A stretch of 57,901 nt of DNA, taken from the NCBI RefSeq assembly GCF_018397995.1, contig NZ_BBQH01000021.1, positions 92,625-150,525 on the forward strand. Reading direction: 5' to 3'. Position numbers and translations under genes: made by a program. The notes under the pieces were generated by a model, which was given only the letters and a program-made list of their open reading frames with translations, was not told where the DNA came from and ran no database searches. The DNA is from Rhizomonospora bruguierae (GTDB lineage: Bacteria > Actinomycetota > Actinomycetes > Mycobacteriales > Micromonosporaceae). Positions 7,953 through 15,875 of the stretch are shown in pieces; the stretch's first letter is position 1, and each line of letters opens with the position of its first letter.

Positions 7953-9203
7953 TCAGGCCAGGACCGGTTCGGGCGTGCGGGGCTCCGCCGCGGGTGGCGC
8001 GGGCGGGCGCCCCAGGGCGACGTCGGGACCCCGGTGGGCGGCCCGGGCCAGCAGCACCCAGTCGGCGATGGCGAGCGCGCCCAGCAGGGCGGCGAACCCC
8101 AGGAACGACGCCAGCATCGTGCCCCCGCCGACCGGCGTGACCGCGTCGGCCGTGCGCAGCAGCCCGTACGCGGCCCACGGCTGCCGCCCGACCTCCCGGG
8201 CCAGCCACCCGAAGATCGCCGCGAGGAACGGGAACGGCACGGCCAGCAGCATCAGGTACAGCGGCAGGCGCAGCCGGATGATCCAGTCCCGGACGAACAG
8301 CGGGATCAGGAACACGCCCCAGGCCAGCGTGAACGCGATCAGGATCATGAATCCGAGCGGTACCTGGGACCACTGTGGCGGCAGGTAGTCCCCCGGGCCG
8401 AACCGGGCCGTGAAGTCCGCCACCGCCGCCGCCTTGGCCGCGTCGTCCCCGAACTTGGTCGGCTGCGTCGCCCCGACCGCCCCGAACTGCGCGAACCCGA
8501 AGCCCATCACGAACGTCACGCCGACCATCCCGGTGACCAGCCCGAGGCGCAGCGACGTGCGGAACAGTTCCACCTCGCGGGTCCGCCGGATGAAGTGCCA
8601 ACTGCTCACCCCCGCCATCACCAGCCCGCCGGTCATCCACGCCGCCGCCACCACGTGCCCGAACGCCATGACCAGCGTCGGGTTCGTCAGCAGCGCGCCG
8701 AAGTCGGTGAGCCGGGCCACGCCGTCCCGTTGCTCGAAGCCCACCGGGTTGTGCAGCCAGGCGTTGGCCACCATGATCCAGTACGCGGACGCGTACGCCG
8801 TGATCGCGACGCCCCACAGTAGCGCCAGGTGGACGCCCTGCCGCAGCCGGTGCCACCCGAAGATCCACATGCCGAGGAACGTGGACTCGAGGAAGAACGC
8901 CACCAGTGTCTCGATCGCGAGCGGGGCGCCGAACACGTTGCCGACGTACCGGGACAGCCCGCTCCAGTTCAGGCCGAACTGGAACTCCATCACCACCCCG
9001 CTGGCGATCCCGAGCGCGTAGTTGATCACGTAGAGCGTCCCCCAGAAGCGGGTGAGGCGCTGGTACACCGGCTTCTTGGTGATCATGTAGGCGGTCTGTA
9101 GGTACGCCAGCAGCGTGACCAGGCCCAGCGTGAGGATCACGAACAGGAAGTGGATCGACGCCGTGGTGGCGAACTGGAGCCGGGCCAGCGGCAGCGGATC
9201 CAT
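7953..9203 (-). CDS. cydA: cytochrome bd ubiquinol/menaquinol oxidase subunit I
   Basis: 416 residues; ATG 9203 with an excellent GGAGGTGAGGG site. It has the usual multi-helix CydA layout: an early heme-ligand His in TTASIHFLFVILTLG, the segment VVMEFQFGLNWSGLSRYVGNVFG, GFGFAQFGAVGATQPTKF, and GWLAREVGRQPWAAYGLLRT near the C-terminus (GRQPW motif). The quinol-binding loop is short, as in most actinobacteria. It oxidises menaquinol and reduces oxygen at low pO2 without proton pumping. It is the first gene of cydABDC; the 15-bp repeats and dyads at 9236-9286 lie 33 bp upstream and probably control it. Confidence 0.95.
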   Translation of the reverse strand: MDPLPLARLQFATTASIHFLFVILTLGLVTLLAYLQTAYMITKKPVYQRLTRFWGTLYVINYALGIASGVVMEFQFGLNWSGLSRYVGNVFGAPLAIETLVAFFLESTFLGMWIFGWHRLRQGVHLALLWGVAITAYASAYWIMVANAWLHNPVGFEQRDGVARLTDFGALLTNPTLVMAFGHVVAAAWMTGGLVMAGVSSWHFIRRTREVELFRTSLRLGLVTGMVGVTFVMGFGFAQFGAVGATQPTKFGDDAAKAAAVADFTARFGPGDYLPPQWSQVPLGFMILIAFTLAWGVFLIPLFVRDWIIRLRLPLYLMLLAVPFPFLAAIFGWLAREVGRQPWAAYGLLRTADAVTPVGGGTMLASFLGFAALLGALAIADWVLLARAAHRGPDVALGRPPAPPAAEPRTPEPVLA

Positions 9204-9235
9204 CCCTCACCTCCGATGGCGGTAGGTCGTCATTG

Positions 9236-9286
9236 CATAGCCGCCCTACACATAGTCGCCCTACACATAGCTACGACGCCGCGTAG
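9236..9286 (-). promoter_or_regulatory. tandem dyads upstream of cydA, candidate BlaI-type operators
   Basis: A 15-bp unit CATAG(C/T)CGCCCTACA is repeated directly at 9236-9250 and 9251-9265, followed by CATAG at 9266. This creates two CTA-N4-TAG dyads (9246-9255, 9261-9270) with a 15-bp period. A third dyad, CTACG-N6-CGTAG, follows at 9271-9286. BlaI/MecI-type repressors bind TAC/GTA-containing dyads, and a blaI-like gene lies 1.1 kb upstream. No Rex-type site is visible. Confidence 0.45.
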
Positions 9287-9326
9287 TACCACAGTACGGC
9301 GTCCCTCGGCACCCCTGGCCTCCGCC

Positions 9327-9447
9327 CGATCTTGGCGTTGTGGTGGGAATGAATGCCCACATATCTGCCCGACCCGGGCGCCAGGCGGGCGCTGTTCCGG
9401 CGGCCGGCGAGGTGGGCGTGGGCGGGCCGGCCGAACTCCAAGGTCGA
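9327..9447. repeat. GATCTTGG-family intergenic element, copy B, with internal insert
   Basis: Left arm GATCTTGG (9328-9335) and right arm CCAAGGTC (9438-9445) differ by one base from a perfect inverted repeat. They enclose a GTTGTGGTGGG-type core plus a 50-bp block (9383-9432) that is nearly identical to 18621-18670. The element fills much of the 264-bp gap between cydA and the peptidase gene. Confidence 0.5.
9383..9432 (+). repeat. 50-bp dispersed repeat (partner at 18621-18670)
   Basis: This intergenic block starts AGGCGGGCGCTGTTCCGGCG and ends GGGCGGGCCGGCC. It matches 18621-18670 at 49 of 50 positions (T versus C near the end) in the same orientation. The partner lies inside the Pro/Ala linker of the Ser/Thr kinase gene. 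Confidence 0.75.
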
Positions 9448-9467
9448 CGTGGCGGAGGGTGGGGTGG

Positions 9468-10376
9468 CTAGGAAAGGAAGGTGATCAGGGGGGTGGCGGC
9501 CAGGACGGCGGTAGCGGCGAGCGCCAGCGCGGCGCGGACCCGGGGCGGGCGCCGGCGGCGGGAGATCACGAGCCGGTCCATGCGGGCCTCGAGGTGCTCG
9601 GCGGCGCCCAGGGCCCCCGCCGGGGTCGGCGTCGCCGAGGCGGTGGCGAAGCGCAGCAGCGCGCCGGCGAGCGGGCCGTCCGTGTGGGCCTGGCGGGCGC
9701 GGTCGTCGGCGCGCATCTCCACGAGCAGCGACACCGCGTCCCGGGCGGCGTGCAGCCACCCGGCGAACGGCAGCACCCGGCACAGCGCCCCGAACGGCAG
9801 GACCACGAGATCATGGCGCTCCCGGCCGTGCGCCCGTTCGTGGCTGAGCACCGCGGCGAGCTGCTCGCGATCCAGCAGGCTGAGGGTGCCGGCGCTGACG
9901 ACCACCGTGGAGCGCATCCCCGGCAGGCAGTACGCCGCGGCGCTGGGGTGGTCGAGGACCAGCGCGCCGGGCGCCGCCGGGTCGGCCCGCGCGACGAGCG
10001 CCAGCAGGTCCCGGTGGCGGCGCCGCGCCCGCAGCGTGTGCACCAGGTGGGTCACCGTGGCGGCGACGAGCCGGACGCCGACGAGCAGGCCGACCAGCAC
10101 CAGGGCGCCGCGCCACGCCGTCATGCCGGGCGGGAGCGCGCCGGCCCGCAGGTCCCGGGCGAACGCGACGAGCGCGGGGCCGACGGCCGCGCGGTAGGGC
10201 GCCAGCCCGATCTCCAGCGGCAGGCCGATGGCGCACAGGCCCAGCGCCAGGCCGAGCAGTTGCCAGCAGACGATCGCGCTGCGCGGGCTGCGCCAGGTCC
10301 ACCGGGAGCGGGTCAGCAGCAGCGCGCCCAGGTAACCGGCGGCCAGCGCGGCGGCGAGGTGGCTGACGTGCACCAT
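9468..10376 (-). CDS. M56/M48-type membrane metallopeptidase, BlaR1-like
   Basis: 302 residues from ATG 10376. It has about four membrane helices (near residues 5-22, 37-57, 85-105 and at the C-terminus) and a cytosolic/periplasmic zinc-protease domain with the HExxH motif in LSHERAHGRERHD. The protein lacks the long sensor domain of BlaR1, as in many actinobacterial M56 proteins. It lies 7 bp downstream of a BlaI-type repressor gene. In the Bla/Mec system the peptidase triggers loss of the repressor, so this pair probably forms a signal-responsive switch. The adjacent cydABDC cluster with tandem dyads is a plausible target. Confidence 0.88.
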   Translation of the reverse strand: MVHVSHLAAALAAGYLGALLLTRSRWTWRSPRSAIVCWQLLGLALGLCAIGLPLEIGLAPYRAAVGPALVAFARDLRAGALPPGMTAWRGALVLVGLLVGVRLVAATVTHLVHTLRARRRHRDLLALVARADPAAPGALVLDHPSAAAYCLPGMRSTVVVSAGTLSLLDREQLAAVLSHERAHGRERHDLVVLPFGALCRVLPFAGWLHAARDAVSLLVEMRADDRARQAHTDGPLAGALLRFATASATPTPAGALGAAEHLEARMDRLVISRRRRPPRVRAALALAATAVLAATPLITFLS

Positions 10377-10383
10377 GGCCGGC

Positions 10384-10737
10384 TCAGCCCGCCTCGTCTT
10401 CCAGCGCCTTGCGCAGCACCTCGGCCTCGCTGCCGCTGACCGACCGGGCGAAGCGGACCAGCGCCGCGTCCCGGCTGCCGGTCAACTCCAGCGCGTCGAG
10501 CATGAGCCGGGCGATGTACGCCTCGCGGGAGGCGGCCGGGCGGTAGCTCCAGGCCCGGCCGGTCCGGGTGCGCTGCACCATGTCCTTGCCGGCGAGCCGG
10601 TCCAGCACCGTCATCACGGTGGTGTACGCCAGTTCGCGGTCGGCCAGCGCGTCGGCGACCTCGCGGACGGTGGCCGGGGTGCCCCTGTCCCACAGCACGT
10701 CCATCACCGCACGTTCGAGGTCGCCCAGCCGCATCAC
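10384..10737 (-). CDS. BlaI/MecI/CopY-family transcriptional repressor
   Basis: 117 residues if translation starts at GTG 10737 (116 from ATG 10734). The winged-helix domain shows LGDLERAVMDVLWDRGTPATVREV, then YTTVMTVLDRLAGKDMVQR and a C-terminal dimerisation helix. A TAGGCT -10 box lies 6 nt upstream of the GTG, so the mRNA is probably leaderless and the GTG is the true start. The downstream gene encodes the cognate M56 peptidase. Regulators of this family bind dyads containing TAC/GTA. In mycobacteria BlaI also controls ATP synthase and respiration-related genes, which makes the neighbouring cyd operon an attractive target (inference). Confidence 0.92.
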   Translation of the reverse strand: MMRLGDLERAVMDVLWDRGTPATVREVADALADRELAYTTVMTVLDRLAGKDMVQRTRTGRAWSYRPAASREAYIARLMLDALELTGSRDAALVRFARSVSGSEAEVLRKALEDEAG

Positions 10738-10743
10738 GGCACA

Positions 10744-10749
10744 AGCCTA
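10744..10749 (-). promoter_or_regulatory. -10 box TAGGCT of leaderless blaI mRNA
   Basis: TAGGCT on the minus strand lies 6 nt upstream of GTG 10737, with no Shine-Dalgarno in between. This is the same spacing as at several other genes here. Confidence 0.5.
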
Positions 10750-10758
10750 GCCGCTTCC

Positions 10759-11583
10759 TCAGACCCCCTTCGGGTGCCAGACGGTCTTCGTCTCCAGGAA
10801 CGCGGTGATCCGGGACGGCCCGGGGTCGGCGGTCCAGTCGATCGGGGCGGCCGGCGGGCGGACCACCCGCTTGAGGTTCCCGGCGGCGGCCTGCTCCAGC
10901 GAGACGGCGAGCGCCTGGTCGGCCACGCCGGTCAGGTCGAGGGCGTTGACGTCCAGGTGGGACGCGAGCCACGGCGCCGTCTCGGCGGCCCGGCCGGTCA
11001 GGATGTTGACCACGCCGCCCGGCAGGTCGCTGGTGGCCAGCACCTCGGCGAGGGTCACCGCGGGCAGCGGCGCCGGTTCGGCGGCCAGCACGACGACCGT
11101 GTTGCCGCTCACGATCGCCGGCGCGATCACCGACACGAGGCCGAGCAGCGGCGATTCGCCGGGCGCCACCACGCCCACCACGCCGGTGGGCTCGGGCGCG
11201 GACAGGTTGAAGTACGGGCCCGCCACCGGGTTGGCCCCGCCGTACACCTGGGCGATCTTGTCGGCCCAGCCGGCGTACCAGACCCAGCGGTCGGTCGCGA
11301 CGTCCACCTCGGCGGCGGGCAGGCCCAGCCCGATGAACTGGTCGCGCCGCCCCTCCAGCATCTCGGCCGCCCGGTACAGGATCTGGCCCCGGTTGTAGGC
11401 GGTCGCGCCGGACCAGCCCTTCACCGCGGACCGGGCGGCGACCACGGCGTCCCGTACGTCCTTGCGGGAGGCCAGCGCCACGTTGGTGTTCTCCACGAGG
11501 TACGACCGCCCTGACTCGCTGCGCGGGAACCTGCCGCCGATGAACAGCTTGTACGTCTTGCGTACGGCCAGCCGCTCAGACAT
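10759..11583 (-). CDS. truncated aldehyde-dehydrogenase-like protein without catalytic Cys
   Basis: 274 residues from ATG 11583, overlapping the upstream ALDH gene by 8 nt. The N-terminal two thirds follow the ALDH fold: KLFIGGRFPRSESGRSY, WVWYAGWADKIAQVYGG, TGVVGVVAPGESPLLGLVSVIAPAIVSGNTVV, DLPGGVVNILTG. The normal FTGS and ELGG segments are replaced (LDLTGVAD), and the catalytic-Cys half is absent. Such proteins follow a full ALDH in many actinobacteria. The pair resembles the two-domain ALDH16 family, whose second domain is non-catalytic, split into two genes (inference). Its likely role is structural or regulatory partner of the upstream enzyme. Confidence 0.8.
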   Translation of the reverse strand: MSERLAVRKTYKLFIGGRFPRSESGRSYLVENTNVALASRKDVRDAVVAARSAVKGWSGATAYNRGQILYRAAEMLEGRRDQFIGLGLPAAEVDVATDRWVWYAGWADKIAQVYGGANPVAGPYFNLSAPEPTGVVGVVAPGESPLLGLVSVIAPAIVSGNTVVVLAAEPAPLPAVTLAEVLATSDLPGGVVNILTGRAAETAPWLASHLDVNALDLTGVADQALAVSLEQAAAGNLKRVVRPPAAPIDWTADPGPSRITAFLETKTVWHPKGV

Positions 11584-13012
11584 CGAGGTATGCCTCCAGT
11601 CCGTGGCGTCCGCCTTCCCGGCCGTAGCCGGATTCCTTGTATCCGCCGAACGGTGAGGCTGGGTCGAATGTGTTGAACGTGTTGGCCCAGACCACGCCGG
11701 CGCGCAGTTTGTCCGCGATCGACAGGATTCGTGAGCCCTTTTCGGTCCAGATGCCGGCGCTGAGTCCGTAGGGGGTGTTGTTGGCTTTCTCGACGGCCTC
11801 GGCGGGGGTGCGGAAGGTCAGCACCGACAGGACGGGTCCGAAGATTTCTTCGCGGGCGATGCGGTGGGCTTGGCTGACTCCGGTGAAGATGGTCGGGGCG
11901 AACCAGAAGCCACGCTCGGGCAGCTCGCACGGCGGCGACCAGGGGTGCGCGCCTTCCTCGCCGCCGATCTGGGTCAGGGCGCGGATGCGGTCGAGTTGGG
12001 TCGCGGAGTTGATCGCGCCGATGTCGGTGTTCTTGTCCAGTGGGTCGCCGACGCGGAGCAGCGCCATCCGCCGTTTCAGTGATTCGAGGAGCTGGTCGTG
12101 GATGGATTCCTGGACCAGTAGGCGGGAGCCGGCGCAGCAGACGTGGCCCTGGTTGAAGAAGATGCCGTTGACGATGCCCTCGACGGCTTGGTCGATGGGT
12201 GCGTCGTCGAAGACGATGTTCGCCGCTTTGCCACCCAGTTCCAGGGTGAGTTTCTTGCCGGTACCGGCGACCGCGCGGGCGATCTGTTTACCGACGTCGG
12301 TGGAGCCGGTGAACGCGATTTTATCCACGCCGGTGTGGTTGACCAGGGCCGCGCCGGTCTGGCCGGCGCCGGTGATGATGTTGACCACTCCGGGGGGCAG
12401 GTCGGCTTGTTGGCAGATCTCGGCGAACAGCAGCGCACTGAGGGGGGTGGTCTCGGCGGGTTTGAGCACGACGGTGTTGCCGCAGGCCAGGGCCGGGGCG
12501 ATTTTCCAGGCGAGCATGAGCAGCGGGAAGTTCCACGGGATGACCTGCCCGGCCACCCCCAGCGGTTGTGGGTGCGGGCCGAAGCCGGCGTGGGGGAGTT
12601 TGTCGGCCCAGCCGGCGTAGTAGAAGAAATGCGCCGCGGTCAGGGGGAGGTCCACGTCTCGGGACTCGCGGATCGGTTTGCCGTTGTCCAGCGATTCCAG
12701 TACCGCTAGTTCCCGGGAGCGTTCCTGGATGATCCGGGCGATCCGGAACAGGTACTTGGCCCGTTGCGTGCCCGGCATCGGACCCCACACGGTCTCGTAC
12801 GCGGCGCGGGCGGCCGTCACCGCCCGGTCCACGTCCGCCGGGCCGGCCTCGGCGACGTCGGCGAGGACCTCTTCCGAGGCCGGGTTGACCGACTTCAGGC
12901 CGGCACCGTCGGCCGGGTCGACGAACTCACCGTTGATGAACAGCCCGTACGAGGGCCGGAGGTCGACGATCGAACGCGACTCGGGGGCGGGGGCGTAATC
13001 GAATGCGTTCAT
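11576..13012 (-). CDS. NAD(P)-dependent aldehyde dehydrogenase
   Basis: 478 residues from ATG 13012, two bases after the deoC stop; a longer frame to 13135 only adds out-of-family sequence. It is a full ALDH: YGLFINGEFVDPADG, the segment VIPWNFPLLMLAWKIAPALACGN broken here as IPWNFP and GNTVVLKPAE, FTGSTDVGK, active-site Glu in LELGGKAAN and catalytic Cys in FFNQGHVCCAGSR, then EEIFGPVLS. It probably oxidises the acetaldehyde (or a related aldehyde) released by the upstream deoxyribose-phosphate aldolase. More A/T-ending codons than the flanks (for example CGA, TCA, AAA) suggest that the deoC-ALDH block was acquired. Confidence 0.93.
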   Translation of the reverse strand: MNAFDYAPAPESRSIVDLRPSYGLFINGEFVDPADGAGLKSVNPASEEVLADVAEAGPADVDRAVTAARAAYETVWGPMPGTQRAKYLFRIARIIQERSRELAVLESLDNGKPIRESRDVDLPLTAAHFFYYAGWADKLPHAGFGPHPQPLGVAGQVIPWNFPLLMLAWKIAPALACGNTVVLKPAETTPLSALLFAEICQQADLPPGVVNIITGAGQTGAALVNHTGVDKIAFTGSTDVGKQIARAVAGTGKKLTLELGGKAANIVFDDAPIDQAVEGIVNGIFFNQGHVCCAGSRLLVQESIHDQLLESLKRRMALLRVGDPLDKNTDIGAINSATQLDRIRALTQIGGEEGAHPWSPPCELPERGFWFAPTIFTGVSQAHRIAREEIFGPVLSVLTFRTPAEAVEKANNTPYGLSAGIWTEKGSRILSIADKLRAGVVWANTFNTFDPASPFGGYKESGYGREGGRHGLEAYLDV

Positions 13013-13014
13013 GG

Positions 13015-13965
13015 CTAGTCCAGACTCACGTAATCGGGGCCGGAGTACACCCCGGTCGCCAGCTTGCCGCGCTGCATCAACAAGTCGTTGAGCAGGCTGG
13101 AAGCCCCGAACCGGAACCGGTCCGGGTCCAGCCACGCCGGGCCGGCGGTCTCGTTGACCAACACCAGGTACCTGATCGCGTCTTTCGTCGTGCGGATACC
13201 CCCGGCCGGCTTGACACCAATCAGGCGGCCGGTCACGGCCCGGAAGTCACGGACCGCTTCCAGCATGATCAACGTCACCGGCAGCGTCGCGGCGACGGGC
13301 ACCTTACCGGTGGAGGTCTTGATGAAATCCGCCCCGGCCAGCATCGCCAGCCACGACGCCCGCCGCACGTTGTCATACGTGCCCAACTCGCCGGTCTCCA
13401 GGATCACCTTCAGATGCGCCGCCCCACACGCCTGCCTGACCGCGACGATCTCCTCGAAAACCTCCACGTACCGGCCGGACAGAAACGCCCCCCGACTAAT
13501 CACCATGTCGATCTCATCCGCGCCGGCGGCCACCGCCGCCCGGGTATCAGCCAGCTTGACTTCCAACGGCACCTGCCCCGACGGGAACGCCGTGGCCACA
13601 CTCGCCACCCGCACACCCGAGCCGGCCAACGCCTCAACCGCGGCCGGAACCATCGAGGGATACACACAGACAGCGGCAACCGGCGGGCAAGACGGATCCG
13701 ACGGCTCCGGCCGGCGCGCCTTCGCGCCCAACGCCCGCACCTTACCCGGCGTGTCCGCCCCCTCCAGCGTGGTCAAATCCACCATCCGGATCGCCAGGTC
13801 GATCGCCCACGCCTTAGCGCCGGTCTTGATCGACCGGGTGCCGAGCAGGGCGGCGCGCTGCTCCGCACCCACATGATCCACGCCCGGCAGGCCATGCAGG
13901 AACGTCCGCAGGGTCGCCGCGGAACGCCCCACCTCGGCCAGCGAGGACGTCGTTGTCGCCGTCAT
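13015..13965 (-). CDS. deoC: deoxyribose-phosphate aldolase
   Basis: 316 residues from ATG 13965, which has a -10 box TAGACT 7 nt upstream and no Shine-Dalgarno. TIM-barrel DeoC features include [28 protein letters not shown], the Asp of ADEIDMVI, and the Schiff-base Lys in [11 protein letters not shown] followed by [10 protein letters not shown]. It cleaves 2-deoxyribose-5-phosphate to glyceraldehyde-3-phosphate and acetaldehyde. The downstream aldehyde dehydrogenase would consume the acetaldehyde, and the nearby phosphosugar mutase and uracil phosphoribosyltransferase complete a nucleoside-salvage setting. It is transcribed divergently from upp. Confidence 0.95.
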   Translation of the reverse strand: MTATTTSSLAEVGRSAATLRTFLHGLPGVDHVGAEQRAALLGTRSIKTGAKAWAIDLAIRMVDLTTLEGADTPGKVRALGAKARRPEPSDPSCPPVAAVCVYPSMVPAAVEALAGSGVRVASVATAFPSGQVPLEVKLADTRAAVAAGADEIDMVISRGAFLSGRYVEVFEEIVAVRQACGAAHLKVILETGELGTYDNVRRASWLAMLAGADFIKTSTGKVPVAATLPVTLIMLEAVRDFRAVTGRLIGVKPAGGIRTTKDAIRYLVLVNETAGPAWLDPDRFRFGASSLLNDLLMQRGKLATGVYSGPDYVSLD

Positions 13966-13972
13966 GCCCGCG

Positions 13973-14019
13973 AGTCTATCCGCCCGCCCCGGCAGTGATC
14001 TTGGTCGAGCGGGTAGGTT
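13973..14019. promoter_or_regulatory. divergent leaderless promoters of deoC and upp
   Basis: Minus-strand TAGACT (13973-13978) lies 7 nt before the deoC ATG. Plus-strand TAGGTT (14014-14019) lies 8 nt before the upp GTG. The 62-bp gap has no Shine-Dalgarno for either gene. Confidence 0.5.
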
Positions 14020-14027
14020 TGCTCGCC

Positions 14028-14660
14028 GTGGACGTACTCGTCGTGGACCACCCGCTCGCCCAGTCGCGGCTCACCGCGATGCGCGCCGCCGACACCGACT
14101 CGGCCTCGTTCCGCGCCGCGCTGCACGAGCTGACCACCATGCTCGTGTACGAGGCGGCCCGCTCCTTCCCGCGCGAGAACATCGAGGTGACCACGCCGGT
14201 CGCCACCGCCCGCGGCACCCGGCTGGCCAACCCGCCGCTGCTGGTACCCGTGCTGCGCGCCGGGCTGGGCATGGCGAACGCCGCCCTCGCGCTGCTGCCC
14301 GAGTCGTCCATGGGCTTCGTCGGGCTCGCCCGCGACGAGCACACCTTCGAGCCGCGGGCCTACATGGAGTCGCTGCCGACCGACCTGACCGGGCTGCCGG
14401 TCCTGGTCCTGGACCCGATGCTGGCCACCGGGGGCTCCCTGGAGCACTGCTGCCGGCTGCTCGCCGAGCGCGGCTGCACCGAGATCACCGTCCTCTGCGC
14501 GCTCGCCGCCCCGCCGGGCGTCCAGCGGCTGGACCGCTCCGGCCTGCCGCTGCGCCTGGTCACCGCCGCGATCGACGAGAAGCTGAACGACCAGGCGTTC
14601 ATCGTGCCCGGCCTGGGCGACGCCGGCGACCGCCAGTTCGGCGGCATGCCGCGCTTCTAG
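14028..14660 (+). CDS. upp: uracil phosphoribosyltransferase
   Basis: 210 residues from GTG 14028 ([19 protein letters not shown]), the standard Upp length. It contains [21 protein letters not shown], the PRPP-binding loop [17 protein letters not shown], and the uracil-binding C-terminus [16 protein letters not shown]. It converts uracil and PRPP to UMP in pyrimidine salvage. It is transcribed divergently from deoC with a leaderless-type promoter, and its stop overlaps the end of the convergent NUDIX gene. Confidence 0.96.
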   Translation: MDVLVVDHPLAQSRLTAMRAADTDSASFRAALHELTTMLVYEAARSFPRENIEVTTPVATARGTRLANPPLLVPVLRAGLGMANAALALLPESSMGFVGLARDEHTFEPRAYMESLPTDLTGLPVLVLDPMLATGGSLEHCCRLLAERGCTEITVLCALAAPPGVQRLDRSGLPLRLVTAAIDEKLNDQAFIVPGLGDAGDRQFGGMPRF

Positions 14661-15145
14661 AGCTCGGTGTAGGACCAGCTCACCGCCCGGCCGCCGGCGA
14701 ACGGCATGACGCCGTGGAAGACCCGGGGCCGCTCGGCGAACACCAGCGGCAGGAAGTGGGCGTCGCTGGGCCACATGGGCACCCTGCCGGCCAGCACGTC
14801 CGCCAGCTCGACCCAGACGAGCGTGCCCTCCGGGTTGCCGGCCGGCACCTCGCCGCTCCAGGACGGCACCCGGAACAGGAAGCCGAACCACGCCTCGCCG
14901 TGGCGGCCGAAGCCGGGCCAGGAGATCGTGCCGGCCAGCTCGACGGCGTCGCACTCGATCGCCGCCTCCTCGCGCAGTTCCCGGCGCAGCCCGGTCACCA
15001 CGTCCTCGCCCGGCTCCAGCTTGCCGCCCAGGCCGTTGTAGAAGCCGTAGTGGACGTCGTCGGGGCGGGCGTCGCGGCGGATCATGAGGAGCCGTCGCCC
15101 GTCGGGGGACAGCACGTAGCCGAGCGTGGCGAGGATGGCCTGCAC
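14657..15145 (-). CDS. NUDIX hydrolase (MTH1/8-oxo-dGTP pyrophosphatase-like)
   Basis: 162 residues if started at GTG 15145, where TAGGGT sits 7 nt upstream. An alternative ATG at 15175 overlaps the divergent gene's ATG by two bases. The NUDIX box runs from [18 protein letters not shown] through REEAAIEC, with Ala in place of the usual late Gly. The N-terminus [19 protein letters not shown] and the segment [14 protein letters not shown] match oxidised-nucleotide hydrolases of the MTH1 type. Substrate is inferred only. It is convergent with upp and divergent from the GPP34 gene. Confidence 0.88.
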   Translation of the reverse strand: MQAILATLGYVLSPDGRRLLMIRRDARPDDVHYGFYNGLGGKLEPGEDVVTGLRRELREEAAIECDAVELAGTISWPGFGRHGEAWFGFLFRVPSWSGEVPAGNPEGTLVWVELADVLAGRVPMWPSDAHFLPLVFAERPRVFHGVMPFAGGRAVSWSYTEL

Positions 15146-15173
15146 CCGGGTGACCCTAGTACCGTCCGAAACC

Positions 15174-15872
15174 ATGACCTCGTTAGCGCTCGCCGAGGAA
15201 CTGCTCCTCCTGGCGTACGACGATGAGACCGGCAAGGCGACCGGGTCGCGGATCGGCCTGGACCTGGGAATGGCCGCGGCGGTGCTGATCGAGTTGGCGC
15301 TGGCCGGGCGGATCGCGCTGGCCGACGGCGGCCTGCTGGCGGCGCCCGGGAACGAACCGACGGGCGACCCGATCGCGGACGACGCGCTGCGCCGCATCTG
15401 CGCGGACACGCCGCACACGCCGGCCTCGTGGGTGCAGCGGCTGCGGCACGGGCTGCGCGAGCGGGTGCTGGCGGACCTGGTGGGCCGCGGAATCGTCCGC
15501 GAGGTCGACGAGACCGCCCTGGAGTTCATTCCGGTGCACCGCTACCCGGCGGTGGACCCGGCGCCCGAGGCGGAGGTGCGGGCCCGCCTGGCCGCGGCCC
15601 TGACCGGCGGTGCCGATCTTCCGCCGCGCACCGCGGCCCTGGCGACCCTGGTCGCGGCGGCGCGGATGGAACCCACGCTGAACCTGCCCGAGGGCGAGGC
15701 GGCCAAGGTGCGCGCCCGGCTGGAGGAGATCGCGAACAGCGCCGGCTTCGCCGGCACGGTCAGCGCGGACACCTCCACGGTGCGCCCCTCGGTCGCCATC
15801 GTGGTGGCGGCGCTGATCCGCGCCGTCGACACCGCGCTCGGCGCGCTACCCGCCGACCACCCCCGCCGCTAG
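15174..15872 (+). CDS. GPP34 (GOLPH3/Vps74-like) family protein
   Basis: 232 residues from ATG 15174. The start LALAEELLLLAYDDETGKATG and the following GLDLGMAAAVLIELALAGRI are the hallmark of the GPP34 family. A mid region (WVQRLRHGLRERVLADLVGRGIV) and long C-terminal helices follow. Eukaryotic GOLPH3 binds phosphatidylinositol-4-phosphate; actinobacterial versions are abundant but mostly uncharacterised, with a lipid- or membrane-associated role suspected. The start codon overlaps the possible ATG of the divergent NUDIX gene. Confidence 0.9.
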   Translation: MTSLALAEELLLLAYDDETGKATGSRIGLDLGMAAAVLIELALAGRIALADGGLLAAPGNEPTGDPIADDALRRICADTPHTPASWVQRLRHGLRERVLADLVGRGIVREVDETALEFIPVHRYPAVDPAPEAEVRARLAAALTGGADLPPRTAALATLVAAARMEPTLNLPEGEAAKVRARLEEIANSAGFAGTVSADTSTVRPSVAIVVAALIRAVDTALGALPADHPRR

Positions 15873-15875
15873 CGC

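Noticed and set aside
9204-9300. Rex (redox) operator upstream of cydA
   Set aside because: No TTGTGAA-N6-TTCACAA-like sequence is present; only CTA/TAG dyads are found.
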